Origin: Doris montereyensis
Taxonomy: Eukaryota > Mollusca > Gastropoda > Nudibranchia > Dorididae
Length of the DNA stretch: 64,000 bases
Direction of reading: 5' to 3'
NCBI GenBank assembly: GCA_037039925.1
Contig: JAXRKP010000939.1
Location: forward strand, 30,001 to 94,000
In this document: piece after piece, positions 1 through 20,550 of the stretch
How positions within the stretch are numbered: the first letter of the stretch is position 1
Layout of the letters: each line of letters begins with the position of its first letter
Notes under the pieces: generated by a model
What the model saw: only the letters and a program-made list of their open reading frames with translations
Told to the model about the DNA's origin: nothing
The model's database searches: none
Translations under genes and position numbers: made by a program

Positions 1-90
1 TATTTGAATGTCGCTTTAAGAATCTAGCCTCTCAGCTTTCCACAGAGCATATTTATGGCAATCACATTACAATGTATTCCAATCGCATTA

Positions 91-620
91 GGGTCCCCAC
101 CGAGTGCATTCGTCTTTCGTCAATCATGAAGTCCACAGTGGAAAGTGAAATGAAAGTGATTGTGAACACAAACGCAGTGCCTTCCCTTTCTTCATGATCG
201 TCAATTGGCGCCAATTCGATTAGTCTAGACAAGGCAGTCTAGCCCAACCCAATAAACCATTTAAAAAATAATATAAAAATAAATCAATACAATGAATTTA
301 ATACGTGTTTGGTGTTTACCCGTGTAATTTTTAACGCTGGTTCCAAATCTGTAATCAGCATTAAGGTTTGGATGAAAAAATATGTCTTTAAAAAATCGCC
401 CACCTGCCGCGGTGTCTGATGACGACTGTTGACGATACAAAACTTAGCGCTACCCTTAACTTTCTCCCGTGATCTTTCATGATTCGTGATGCAGGTGGCC
501 TCTAATGAAAGTGAAACGGAACCACTCTGACTACGTTAGTGATTTGTATAGTAAATAAGTTCACCCACTGAAGTCATGACACGAATGCGAATGAAAGACG
601 AATGCACTGGGTGGTGACCC
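91..620. mobile_element. 530-bp MITE with 28-bp inverted repeats, TA target duplication
   Basis: The ends 91-118 (gggtccccaccgagtgcatt...) and 593-620 are inverted copies matching at 26 of 28 bases. TA flanks both ends (89-90 and 621-622), as in Tc1/mariner-type insertions. No transposase frame is inside, so it is non-autonomous. Confidence 0.75.
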
Positions 621-622
621 TA

Positions 623-2990
623 AGTCGGCATAATCGTGACACGCCATTAAATGACGTCACACATTTTGTCATCTTTGTGCCCATTTTTAGTCCTTTCGTT
701 GTAGTTATGCCAGACAATGGGTTATGCAAGATGGAGCAACACCACACACTGTTAAACAGGACACTTCTGTGGTTTAAAAGATGTCTTTAATGACCACAAT
801 GTCAGTAGCCAAATTGCAATGTCGTCGCACTCATCAGATTTGAAATCGCTGGATTTTTTTTTTTTTTGGGGGTACATGTACTTGAAATCCAGAGTTTACA
901 AGAAAGACCCACAACGATAAATCAACTAAGACACAAGATATTGCCAGCCATCGCAAATAGCCCTCCTAGACTTGCAGAAATGTCATCAATAGTTTTGAAA
1001 GACGTCGTACGCAGGTGTTTGCAAAACAAGATAGAGCACTAAGTCTTCAAGCATCTGAAATTTAGGAATATCAATTTCCTATTCACAAAGACTCATATTT
1101 CTAATAATTTGATAATTGTTATTCTTGTTGAAAATTTACTTCGTCTCCGGCTCTTTCTGCTTTCAATTTGTGTTCGTTATAAGTGGAATCCTTTTGTTGT
1201 TCCAAGATTGTCTGAGGAGAGTTTTGAAGTTGTCAGTTTTAGGCAACATGTGTATGTACTTTGTATTCCTTTAAAGTTAAAAAAAAAAAAAATTGGAGGT
1301 TCTTTCATAAAACTTTGCATGTCTTGCTCACTACTATTTAAGAGAGATGGGAGGAGAGGGACTACACATCAGACCCAAAATTATTGATATTTGACATAAA
1401 ATGTTCATACTTCACATATACAAAGGGGTACCGTCATCAAGATGATATTTTTTTGTTTTGTTGCTAAACAATTTGGTTGCCACGGTAATGGCGACCATAT
1501 TGGATTTTATGCTTTTTTCAAATTGCTTAAACTCAAGACACAATCTTCCAAAGTCCACCAAATTTGATATAATATAGGAAGTAGAAAGATATATATAAGT
1601 TGTATTAGATCAGTTTTAGATATCTGGTGTCAATAAAATTAGAACTATTAAAGTTGGTTTTTTTAAACCTCTTATACAAATTAGGCAATCATATGAAGAA
1701 GCCATAGCCCAAATTTGATTGAAATCTAACAGTGCATTTTGGTTTTGAAATGTTTGCAAAAAAGCTAGTTTGAGAAAAACGCCATTTTGTATTACTGAAA
1801 CCAAAAATATGTATGGGAACATTTACGAACAGGAGTTTATGATGTTGTAGCATCGGTGCTAAATCTACTGTTTATCAAACAAGGAAGATTTTCCCTTTAC
1901 ATAGATATCACATATGACAGGCATTGACTCCTTTTTCATTCCCATCATTCCCAAATATTTAGGAAAAAACTTGAGTGAATTTATAACATTTTTCAATTAA
2001 AAAAAGAGGGCCTAAAACTACATTTACACATCGTTTTTATGTTTTTTGCTATCGCAGACCGAATCTAGAAGGGTTATAACATGTGAAAATGATAATATCT
2101 AAAAATCAATACTTTTGATCCACCCTTCAAGATTACAGACTTTGACTACTTGTGTTAATTTACAATCTCCTAAATCAGTTTACACTGTTGTTTTTATGTC
2201 GTTGTATTCGTCATCATTGATGTCTTTAAGCTTTTGAAAAGAATACAGATTCATTTATGTTTCATCCCCCACCCCCCCCCACCCCTCTTCCCCTGCCACA
2301 CCCGCAGCCACACAGGCAAATCGACTGAGAGTCCATAATTGATTATTTGACAGCTGGTGTCATTCACAATATTTCTTCGTTCCCCGAGGAGGATTATGTA
2401 GGTAAAGCTCCTCATTGTTAGACACGTCGCCTAGAGTCAAGAGAGCAGAATCGAGTACATGTAATTCTCTCAGAACAGCCGTCGCTAAAACGCTTGGGTC
2501 TGCCTGTCGTTTGACCAGTATCCGCGTGATTACACGACACTTATGGTGGCACCATGACATTTTCAATGTAATGTATCAGAGTATATTTCAGTTGCCAGGC
2601 GACGTTCAAGGCTGCCTTGCATTCCAGCAATCTGATTGGTCGCAACGTTTGAGACTCTAATTCCTACCCTAGCACAGAATGCTAGAACGCAAGACACATT
2701 GAATGGCGCATGGCAACTAATCACTACCTTGTTATTATTATATTCGTGTTGTCTTCATTTCTTCCGAAGACAGATGGAGTGGGGGGAGGCAGCTGTACAG
2801 ACGTTTTCAATTTTCTTTCTGATGTCTTACGTTCTATAAACAGGGGCGGAGCAGAGATAAAACGAAGAAACAAAAGTGGCAAAAACAAGAGGTTATCAAA
2901 ATGAAAAGCCTTTTAGAGAACATAATAGGAAAATGAAACCAAATCGTAAAAAGAATTCCGAACAAATATGTGAATAAACCAACAACAGCA
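623..2990. other. No recognised gene
   Basis: AT-rich sequence with A, T and C homopolymers. An open minus frame at 2566-2360 (includes ITRILVKRQADPSVLATAVL) sits downstream of a minus-strand CCAAT near 2640 and could be an exon, but neither a splice site nor a family could be fixed. Confidence 0.4.
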
Positions 2991-3425
2991 GTAGCAACAA
3001 GAAAAACAACGCCATAAGCAGCAGCAAACCAACAACAAGAACAGCAATATTAGATAAACTGGGCACAGTGAGACAGAAGCACAGCAAAGCAATAACAACA
3101 ACAGCAATAAGATACAAACTGGAAACAATGAAACAGCAGCAGCAGCAAAGAAATAACAATAACAGATAAACTGGGCACAATGAAACAGAAGCAGCAGAAA
3201 AGCAACAACAATAACAACAATAACAGATAAACTGCGCACAATGAAACAGAAGCAGCAGTAAAGAAACAACAACAACGGCAATAACTGATAAACTGCGCAC
3301 AATGAAACAGAAGCAGCAGTAAAGAAACAACAACAACAGCAATAACAGATAAGCTGCGCACAATGAAACAGAAGCAACAGCAAAACAATAACAACAACAG
3401 CAATAACGGATAAACTGGGCATAAA
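2990..3425. repeat. ~60-bp minisatellite, about seven units
   Basis: The marker gcacaatgaaacagaagcag recurs with small changes near 3060, 3119, 3172, 3232, 3293, 3354 and (partial) 3415, giving spacings of 53-61 bases. Units are CAA/CAG-rich and nearly stop-free on the minus strand, which explains the long Leu/Cys-rich open frames there. Confidence 0.85.
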
Positions 3426-3466
3426 CTGCTATAGGTAGAGACAAATCTTGTCAGAGTGTTTGTAAA
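3425..3466 (+). repeat. Fragment of the 7.4-kb SINE-like repeat
   Basis: ctgctataggtagagacaaa followed by tcttgtcagagtgtttgt closely matches 7588-7625. It directly abuts the minisatellite, so the array may have arisen next to or from this element. Confidence 0.6.
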
Positions 3467-5530
3467 ATGTTTGGGTGGTACAGGGGTTAGTTTTTTTGTG
3501 GTCTCCGAGTCTTGCGTCCATCAATACTAGAACTGGCGCTTTTTTTTTTTTGCCTTTTAAAAATCAGGGATGTTTGTTGCTGTTAGCTTTCATCCTCTGA
3601 CACACACACATACACACACAAACACACACGCATAGGCACACACACTCCGCAATTATTTAATTGTTTTTGACTCGTAGGCAGAGGAACCAAGCGGCAGCCT
3701 AAACCACTAAGCCATCCACCACCCCCCCCCCCACTGGTCATAGCAATTAAGAGAAGTATTATAGTTATAGACGAATATCCCTTCTCACATCTGACTAGAT
3801 CTAGACACACGCCTTTCTGACCTAGCTAGAAGCAATAAGTCCTTTCTTTATGGTGCGTACTCATTGATATTGGGCTATGCTGAATGTCTGTTAATTCATG
3901 CATGATGTATTGCTTTGCTGCAAGAAGAAGATGTGTCGATAAGATGTAACATGCAAGATGTCAGTTGTACCTGAGAAGCTCAAAGGGAATTCAAAAGGAT
4001 TTTACGTATCAAGAATCATTCTTATTCACCGAATTTTCATTCAAAACCACACCAACAATTCATGAAACCATTTAGATTTGACATGCTTCTAAGCAAGTAT
4101 TGAGGGGGGGGGGTTACAAGGAATCTTGTTGCGTTTAGCATAAGAAACGTAAATTAAATATTGTATACTTATTGAGCTCATTTACGTTTCATTTTCGTTC
4201 TTTAATTATTCGTCTCCATTTGTTCCAATTCTTCGGGTATTCTTATGAAATGATCCTAGATGTCTTCTTCCATATTTCTCATGAAGGCTGTCAAACTGTC
4301 AATCAATAAATCAGAATTTTTCACCCATTAAATAGTAAGCCAAACGTTACAGCAAATGTAAAAATTCCCTCTAGACATAGTTGTTGTGGTAGTCTGTGTG
4401 CTAAATTTGTTGGTGATGTGCAAGATTTGAGTAAAAGAATCCAATTGCGTGCAAACATAGATTGTATATTATATTTTGTGCGTGTTGTTCTTTTCATTGT
4501 GTGCGCAGACATTTCCTACAGTGCGCACCTTTCTCCTTGATGTGCATGCGCACAGCTTAATTAAAGGAAACAATGTTTACAGTTTCAATCAGTTCTGTAA
4601 ACCGCATCACTCAGTCTTTCGCTTACATGAAATGCTTATTTGCATAGATAACGTGTTTCTTCGTTTGTTTTTGGGGTTTTGTTTTGTTTTAATTTGTTGT
4701 TTATTTTTATTCCTGTGAAGGTTGTCTGTTGTTTTTTTTTTCGTGGGTAGCTGTTTCATCTCATTCCTTTGATTCTCTAAGATTTATTTCTCCTCATCAA
4801 CGCACGTTGTATATAGCCAGCGATTATTTTTTTCTCTTTCGAACGAAAAGGCTAACTAACTTGCTACATCGCAAAATCGATGACATCGCTTGCTGCCAAT
4901 GCTTGGCCCTTAGAAATGTAATTGATAATACAAATCAAAGGAATGAACAACAATTACATCATCTGCAGCATACCTTTACATCGAAGGCCTCGGACTCGGT
5001 TGGAAAATCGCGTGGCTTACACAGTCCATATGCCTCAGGGGGCACCTCATTACTTTTGCGACAGATTTTTCTTCGACACAGAAATAAAAAGAAACAAAGC
5101 CATCTTGGGAAAATTGGTCGGAACGCGAGGCAAGGAACAAAATGGGAATTGACTCTTCATCTAGTGCACACAACCACTAGTGTAATGGCTTGTGTGTAGC
5201 TGTTTGCCTTTTTCTCGATTTCACGTCCTGCTTTTTCATCTTTTCATCTCCTTAAAGCCTTAAAGCCTTAACTTAATCCACCCCACCCACCACCCCGCCT
5301 GGCCCAACATCAGAGATCTATTACCGTAGTAGTTTTCGCTTCTGGCCTTCACGTTCCATTTTTTTAAGTTTTATAATGGGAAATGGGACAGCAAAAGCTC
5401 TGTTTCTTTCACCAAGATCTAAGAATTAAAGTAAGATTGGGGAGTTCGAAAGAGTTCGAAATAATGATGAATTGATAAAAAAACGAGACGAAATATAATA
5501 ATATCAGTCGTCGCCAGGCGTGGGAAGATT
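3467..5530. other. No recognised gene; short repeats
   Basis: Holds a (CA)n-like patch at 3600-3645, a C10 run near 3721 and a dispersed repeat at 4391-4468 that reappears at 11648-11735. A 156-codon open frame at 4729-5199 has no recognisable domain and is taken as chance. Confidence 0.4.
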
Positions 5531-5539
5531 GGAATGGAC

Positions 5540-7215
5540 AAGAAAGAAATAGAAGAATGGGGGGGGGGAATAATTTTTAAAAACGGTCAACGAACTGAAG
5601 AAAAGAAGGACAAGGAAGCTAATAGGTTGACTTGACCGTAATAAAGCACAAGAAAATTTTGAGTGTGATTCATGAAATTATGAAATAATAATTTAACGAA
5701 ATAAAGGGAAAATGAAAACAAGAAAAAACTTAGAAATTTGAGTTGAGAAACAAACAAAAAAGATAGAAGAAAAAAATATCAAAATATAAACAAAGGCAGT
5801 TTACGCGAAGCCAGTGTAAAAGTAAAGGTAAGGTCAAGAATATAAAGCAAATGTTGACGTACTGACTATTAGAATGAGCCTTGAAAAGCTATGTCAGCCA
5901 TGACGTGGTCTTTGAAAGATGGACAAGAAAAAAACTAAGAAGGACTTGATGTTCTTATGAGAGAGGGTCATGGGAAACTAGGAAACGTTTGGCGCCGGAA
6001 ACTGAGAGAAGGACAAAGAAAACTAATGAGTGTTTAAGGCGTGATACCTAAAAGATAATAAAAAAATAAGTAAGATCTGACGTAATGATAGTAGTACGAA
6101 CGACAACAAAGAAGATTACAGTGCGAAAGGTTATGTGTGTTCTTATACTGAAAGAAGGACAAAGATATGTTTTGAGAAAAAGCGACAAGCGTAGTAGTAA
6201 GAAAGTACATAGAAAATGAAGATTACATTGACGTACCGGTAGTGTGTAGTAGAGGGTTGAGTAACGTTGAGAAAAAAAGCCAATGGAAGGAGGCACTGTA
6301 GGAAAACAAAGATGTGATTGACGCAGTGATGACTGAATAACAAAAATAATAAAATAATAAGATTTCATCATTTGAACGTGAAATGATAAGAACAAAATCA
6401 AATCCATATGAAAGGCTAGCTTAAAAGAAAAAAATGATAGAAAGGATGATTGATTGATTGAACATAATTTCTGAGATGGAGTGACACGGATGTATGGTCT
6501 GTGTTTCATTGAGACAATGGAATATGATGACAGTAAAGCTGAATACGATATTCAATGATTGCAATACCGTACCGACAATGTTGGTGAAGAGGAGAAGAAA
6601 AAAGAAGAAAAAAGAGCGCAAGAAAATGAATGGTAATGAGGAAGAAGGTGGTGAGGAAAAAAACGTGGAAAGACTCCATGAGGAGAAGAAAAAAGGAAAC
6701 GGAAAAACGATATACAATTGGTGCCCACGGCACGGGAGAGATGAGAAGAAAACAAAATCCCAACGAAAATAAAAACACAAAATCATACAAAATCCCCGAA
6801 CAAAAGGCTGGAAAAAGAGAAGAAGAAAAAATATGCGAAAAAAGAGGAAAAGTTACTGTGAAAGAGAGGAGGAAAGATAGGAAAAACCGAAGAAGCGATT
6901 GATAATGGAAATGGGGAAGAGAGAATGAATGGATGGAGAAGAAAGACGAAACTGAATGAAGTATAAAATCAGAGAAGCAATTGTGGAAGAATATAAAGAG
7001 GGAAAAGACAATAAATGAAGAAGTGATCGATTTGCAGGAAACGGGTGGCAGTAGCGAGAAGGAAGCAAATTGTCTAGAGACAAAGCATGGGAAGGAAACG
7101 AGGATGAGATTGATCTTGCTAGAGGACACAAAATATATTACATGTACACATGTATATCTAAATAAAAACGAGGTCTATGAAGAAGAAAGAATGGGACAAA
7201 TGAAGAGGAGGAAAT
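5540..7215 (+). repeat. 1.7-kb purine-rich tract
   Basis: The plus strand is strongly enriched in A and G (e.g. ggaggaaagataggaaaaac) with recurrent ggacaaag and ttgacgta/tgacgtaa-like words roughly 75-150 bases apart, suggesting a decayed tandem array. The long Phe/Ser-rich minus-strand frames are a by-product of this composition. Confidence 0.55.
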
Positions 7216-7430
7216 AATTTTACACACGCCTAACATAAGATACTTCTATAATCTTTATTCATTTCGTCCCATGTGGCGACAAGAACAAAATATTAGACCG
7301 ACATCAAACCTGGCATATCGATAGTGCTCAGTTTGACAAAGTGCTGCCTACATCACGAGGCTTTCAACTTAAATTAAATTATTTTTTTAAATAGGTTAAT
7401 GCGTGTTTATTTACACTGAATAAATATATT

Positions 7431-7760
7431 GAGGCGTTGAACCGTAGTGCTGTGAGCTTGTAATCACCGCGACACCGGTTCAAGCCCCAGGGCTGGCACA
7501 AGTGGATTTATTTCACATCGCTGTACGCTTAGGAAAATATTTCACTCTACTTTCCTCCCTTGACTCAGGTGGAATGAGTACCCAGCTGCTATAGGTAAAG
7601 AAAGGTCTTGTCAGGGTGTTTGTGCGAAAAGCCCAACAGGCATGTGTACTATATGCTCCCCGTGTGTTGAGAAGGACTTTGAATACAATGGCTTGCTGGG
7701 GGATAAATGATGTAATAGTCGGTGAGCCTGCACTTGTCTTTATCTTTATCTCTTTATCTT
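7431..7760 (+). mobile_element. SINE-like element with tRNA-type B box
   Basis: Head gaggcgttgaaccgtagtgc, B-box-like ggttcaagccc near 7479, conserved body at 7588-7625 shared with 3425-3466, and a tctttatctttatctc simple tail. Different from the larger SINE family in this window. Confidence 0.55.
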
Positions 7761-8050
7761 CTTTACTGCTACAAGGAACACGAGACCTTCTACACCGTTC
7801 CGCCCTTACTAATTGCTAACACACTTGTATCTTATCTGCTAAACCCAACGTAATTTTAATTCGAGCTGTTGTAGAATAGCTTTTGGAGTTAAGATGATTA
7901 ACACTATCTTTGAGATGTGTTCTAAAGACGGCAGTCTAATCAGAGTACTTTTCCTTATCTTCATTACATGTATTATTTTCCTCTTTTCTTTCACTGAGAT
8001 GTCTCAATCGTAAAAAAAATATTTGAGAAATAATAATTAATTGTACTGAG

Positions 8051-8330
8051 GGCACGGGGGCCGAGTGCTGGACTTGGATCATGGGAGGTTCCGGGTTCGA
8101 ATCTTAACAAAGCTTAGCCCCTGATGTTGTGTTCCTGGGGGGAAAGACACTTAACACGTAATTTCCACTCGGACCCAGGTGCAAATTGTACAAGCATTAG
8201 CTTGGGAATAAAAAATATGCGTCAGACTAACTCCTGTCCACTAGATGATTATTATCATCTGGTTCCGCTTCACGCTATAGAAACTGTAATAAGCACCAGT
8301 TCTATGGGCCATAATAGCCTTGAAGGAACT
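8051..8330 (+). mobile_element. tRNA-derived SINE, copy 1
   Basis: Head with ccgagtgctggacttggatc and B box gggttcgaatc, then the family body: caggtgcaaattgtacaagc, gcgtcagacta, tgattattatcatct, ctatgggccataatagcctt. About 280 bp. Confidence 0.85.
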
Positions 8331-8339
8331 AAATGATGA

Positions 8340-10235
8340 TAGAAAATTCTCATATTGCTGCTATCTGACATATAAAATCAAAAAAACACATTGTCGAGAG
8401 CTTTCGATTTTGCTGGGTTTGTTTTTGTATGGGGAGGGGACGGGGGGGATGTTTAGTTATTTTCTTTCTTTTTTTGTTCGGTTGTTTAGTTTTTTTCGCT
8501 TTTGCTTTTTTAAATGCTCATCAATATGATAATTTCAAGTCAGTTTCTTAATCAATAGTTATTCCCAGCTGCTAATGGCGATATACAGTTCTATATTCTG
8601 ACAATAGTAGTGTATCTCAATAGCTTGATCTTTATTTCGTTTGTTTTCAGTTTGAAAAAGGCAAACGCCGTTTCTGATCTATTTTCGACAATAAACAAAA
8701 TTTATTACATTTTTTTAAAATCTTATTATATGAGATAAGGATATCAAAACTGTTTAAATTTCATGCAAATCTGTTGACAGCTTTCTGACTTTTAGCGGAA
8801 AAAGTGACGGAAATTATCTTTTGAGATAAACGCCATTTTGTGAAAAACCGTTGAAAAACTGACAAATTTATTTTACTGAAACATGACCGGCTCGCATACA
8901 TATTTGTACAGGAAATAACGATAGAATGATTGATAACTATATCAATAGCTTTTGTGTGGCAGGGCTGTTTGACATTTTTCAAATTAAACCGGAACATTTC
9001 ATTTTAAAAAGAGCTGAAAATTGTTTGATATTACTGTCACCGAATGCCTTGCAAATCTACAAAAGATACAAACATTTTTTTCTCTCGGAAATTTATTTTG
9101 GTGAAACAATGTATAAAACGTTGATGTTCGAGAAAATGTATTAAAATTAATTAAAGGGAATATCGAATATTTTTACCTCAACCTCCATCTCCTCCCCCCC
9201 TCCCCTCCACTCACCTTCCCCTATGCTTTATCTGGTCTAAAATTGTATTTTATCTGTTTTCGAAATACAGATCTGAGAGAATTTCAATCAACCGCAGAAA
9301 ATCGTAACTATACAACAGGTCACATACGAAGCTGAATAATCGAAAGAAAGTGTGCAAGTGCATATTGGAATATAATTTTTATGAGCAAAGATAATACACT
9401 GTTGAGAAATGAGAACTAGGGGGGAGAGAGGAAAAGGTGGCAAGGGGTGGATAGGTGAGGGATATCCTTTCAAAATAAAGCCAGATCTCTCCACCTTATC
9501 CATGTTGCCAAGAGAAATTCATAGGTAATAGGCCTATAGTCATTCGTCTCTTCACAGGGTGGAAACTTTGACCCATTCTTTTGATTGGGTAATATTGGAC
9601 AAAGGTCTGGCTAAAAAGCCAGGAGAAATACCCGGGGCAACTCTTTGTCTTTGTAAAGTAAGGCAACAGAACGAGGTTGTGCGATTGGTTGGTTGGTGGT
9701 GGTCTTTTACCTGCATTTTCATTGGCGTAGATTCTTTACATACCAGTAATAATACTATGGTACTGGTTTCGGCGTATCCCCTGGAGACGGGAGATCAAGT
9801 AAAAGTGTCAAAATTCAACCCCCATCCCCATGTCACACCGTCAGTCTATCCATAATTGGAATTTGAACATGCAGGGACTCACGTGACAATATTTTCATTT
9901 GAGTTTGAAAACTATAAGAAAGACCTTTGCAGAGCAGCCCCATTCCATTTCGCTCTCTTCTCAGACTAACATCTCTTCGTTGTTGATGTATGGGTGGGTG
10001 TATTTCTAAAAAGCAAATGCATTTTCAGAAAAGTTTAAACAGATCACGTACATTCTTACAATCTTCTTATAGTCACACAGTGATTTGTGACAATAATCAA
10101 CCATCCAGATAAAACTTTCAGGGTTTTTACTGACCAAGGAGATAATAAATTGCTTTTCATTCAAGAAATTTCCGTTTATTTCTGTTGATGCACCTTGTAG
10201 TTTGTAGTGGGACGTAACTCTATTATTTACGTTTC
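8340..10235. other. No recognised gene
   Basis: AT-rich with pyrimidine patches at 9185-9225. The open frame at 9559-9855 carries no recognisable domain. Confidence 0.4.
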
Positions 10236-10238
10236 CAA

Positions 10239-10276
10239 CCAATCACATGGCTATCCCATAGTGCATCAGCTATAAA
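10239..10276 (+). promoter_or_regulatory. Possible ATG14 core promoter (CCAAT and TATAAA)
   Basis: CCAAT at 10239-10243 and TATAAA at 10271-10276 lie 51 and 19 bases before the ATG14 start codon. The TATA is too close to the ATG to leave an ordinary 5' UTR, so it may be fortuitous or belong to a minor start site. Confidence 0.25.
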
Positions 10277-10289
10277 CAAGAAATTTGTT

Positions 10290-18879
<8,590 letters not shown>

Positions 18880-19604
18880 AGCAGCATCATAATTTGGTTA
18901 TGTTGCACGCATGATCATATTTCTGGTTTTAAAGCTGCATCACAAAAGCTGTCAGCTAGAAGATCATATAAAACTACCATTTTTTTCTTTCTCTCGTCCA
19001 TTCAATGTAAGAATTGTCACGGAAACTATTTCCTCAATTAGTTTCTCTCATGTTCTCGGTTTGCAAATGCTTTTTTTCCCCCTTCATTCAAACTGGGTTT
19101 TTTTCTTCTGAACTCTTTCTGTTTTCATTGAGTTGCTCCTTGGCAGCATTTCCTCAGGTAAAGTTTTTGTGCCCTCATTATGTGTACTGGTTTTGGTTTT
19201 TTCTTTGTTTTTCCAGTCACCATGCATGTAGTGTATAGTATAATCCATTGTTTGAACGTCATTGGCCGAATTTTACCTGTTAGTTGTATTAGCATTATAT
19301 GATGTAATGAAACCATCTTTGATGAAATGAGGGAAGTTTGTTCATGAAATATATTTCATATACTTTGTGCATTACGTTGATTATTTTGATGACATAGAAA
19401 ATTGAGAAGAGATCAACAATAACAAGAGCTTTATATATCGTCATTTGATCTTTCTGGATGTGTCATTAATACAAAATAGTCAAAATAATAGTACTAGCTA
19501 GTCCTTCGATGAGAACTAGGGTAAAAATTTGAGACTACAATTTGAGCGGTCTATTTGCCTTTCCCTCTTGGGTTAGCAAGCAAGGATCCAACTGTTTACA
19601 TGCA

Positions 19605-19605
<1 letters not shown>

Positions 19606-19686
<81 letters not shown>
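19606..19686 (+). repeat. (CT)n microsatellite
   Basis: About 80 bases of CT just before a SINE-like element, downstream of ATG14. Confidence 0.95.
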
Positions 19687-19689
<3 letters not shown>

Positions 19690-19699
19690 TTCTTTCTTT

Positions 19700-19925
19700 C
19701 CAGGGGACTTGGTAGGCCAGAGGCAAGGTGTCGGCTTCTCACTCCTAAACCTAGAGGTGTGGCTTCAAGCCCGCGGTTGAAATGTCTCTCCTCTACCAGG
19801 AAGGCAGATCAGAACCTAGTCCCATTGGAGACGGATAAAAAGGAAGTCCAGTGTGCAGATCACAACACTCTGTGCCCTTTAAAAACCCTGTTTGGCCTCC
19901 CATTTACTCATTTAGATTCAAACTA
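19700..19925 (+). mobile_element. Probable SINE, unrelated to the main family
   Basis: ggggacttggtaggccagag, a B-box-like ggcttcaagccc near 19764 and a body (catctcc-poor, gtcccattggagacggat) not shared with the main SINE. Directly follows a (CT)n run. Confidence 0.4.
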
Positions 19926-20250
19926 GTTGATATCATTCTTATCAATTACGGTTAGTCTTGGTAATTCAGCTAGGTAATCATGGTCCTTGAGTTCTTTGAC
20001 TTTCAGTAACGGGCTGAGAACTGTTTCTTAACAAACAAAATATTGCTTGGCAGTGATTGTATATTATTTCCATTTTGGCTCTGAAACCTGTTCCTATTAC
20101 TAGATTAGTGTATATTCTACCACACAGTTTTGCTAGCACTGAGATTGAGAATAGATTCTTCGTATCACCTAAATGCCTTTCTTCATTTAAAAAAAAAATT
20201 CATACTTGAAGTAAAACGAAATAACATTTTGAATATGCCCGATTAATTGT

Positions 20251-20550
20251 GTGGTGTCGGCAGCCTAGTGGTTAGGTTGCCAGACTTGGGATCATAAAGT
20301 TCTGATTCGAATTCTAGAAATGCTAGGGTTTGACGTTATGTTCCTTGGGGACACCAATTTACACTTATCCTCCCCCCCCCAACCCAGGTACAAATGGGTA
20401 CCAGCAACAGCTTTGGAATAAAAACCTGCAACAGACTGGTGTCCTGTCTAGGGGGGGGGGGGGTGATTATCATCATCTTTTCCTTTTCATTCGTAGCTAA
20501 CAGGGATAAGCTCCTGCTCTTTGGACTTATGGGCTTTGGAAGGAAGCCAT
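20251..20550 (+). mobile_element. tRNA-derived SINE, copy 3
   Basis: Head gtggtgtcggcagcctagtg, gttaggttgccagacttggg, B box gattcgaattc, body gtacaaatgggtaccagcaa and aacagactggtgtcctgtct. Contains C9 and G12 homopolymers inside the body; more diverged than copies 4 and 7. Confidence 0.8.

Noticed and set aside
2360..2566. Possible minus-strand first exon (ITRILVKRQADPSVLATAVL)
   Set aside because: Looks protein-like and has a CCAAT upstream, but no donor site or family could be fixed; left as a note only.
2896..3444. 182-residue Leu/Cys-rich minus-strand frame and two overlapping frames
   Set aside because: By-product of the ~60-bp CAA/CAG-rich minisatellite; all three frames stay open and none resembles a protein family.
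4729..5199. 156-residue frame
   Set aside because: No recognisable domain, no flanking exon signals, mixed composition; best taken as chance.
6506..7129. 207-residue Phe/Ser-rich minus-strand frame
   Set aside because: Falls in the purine-rich tract; low-complexity translation, with no domain or splice evidence.
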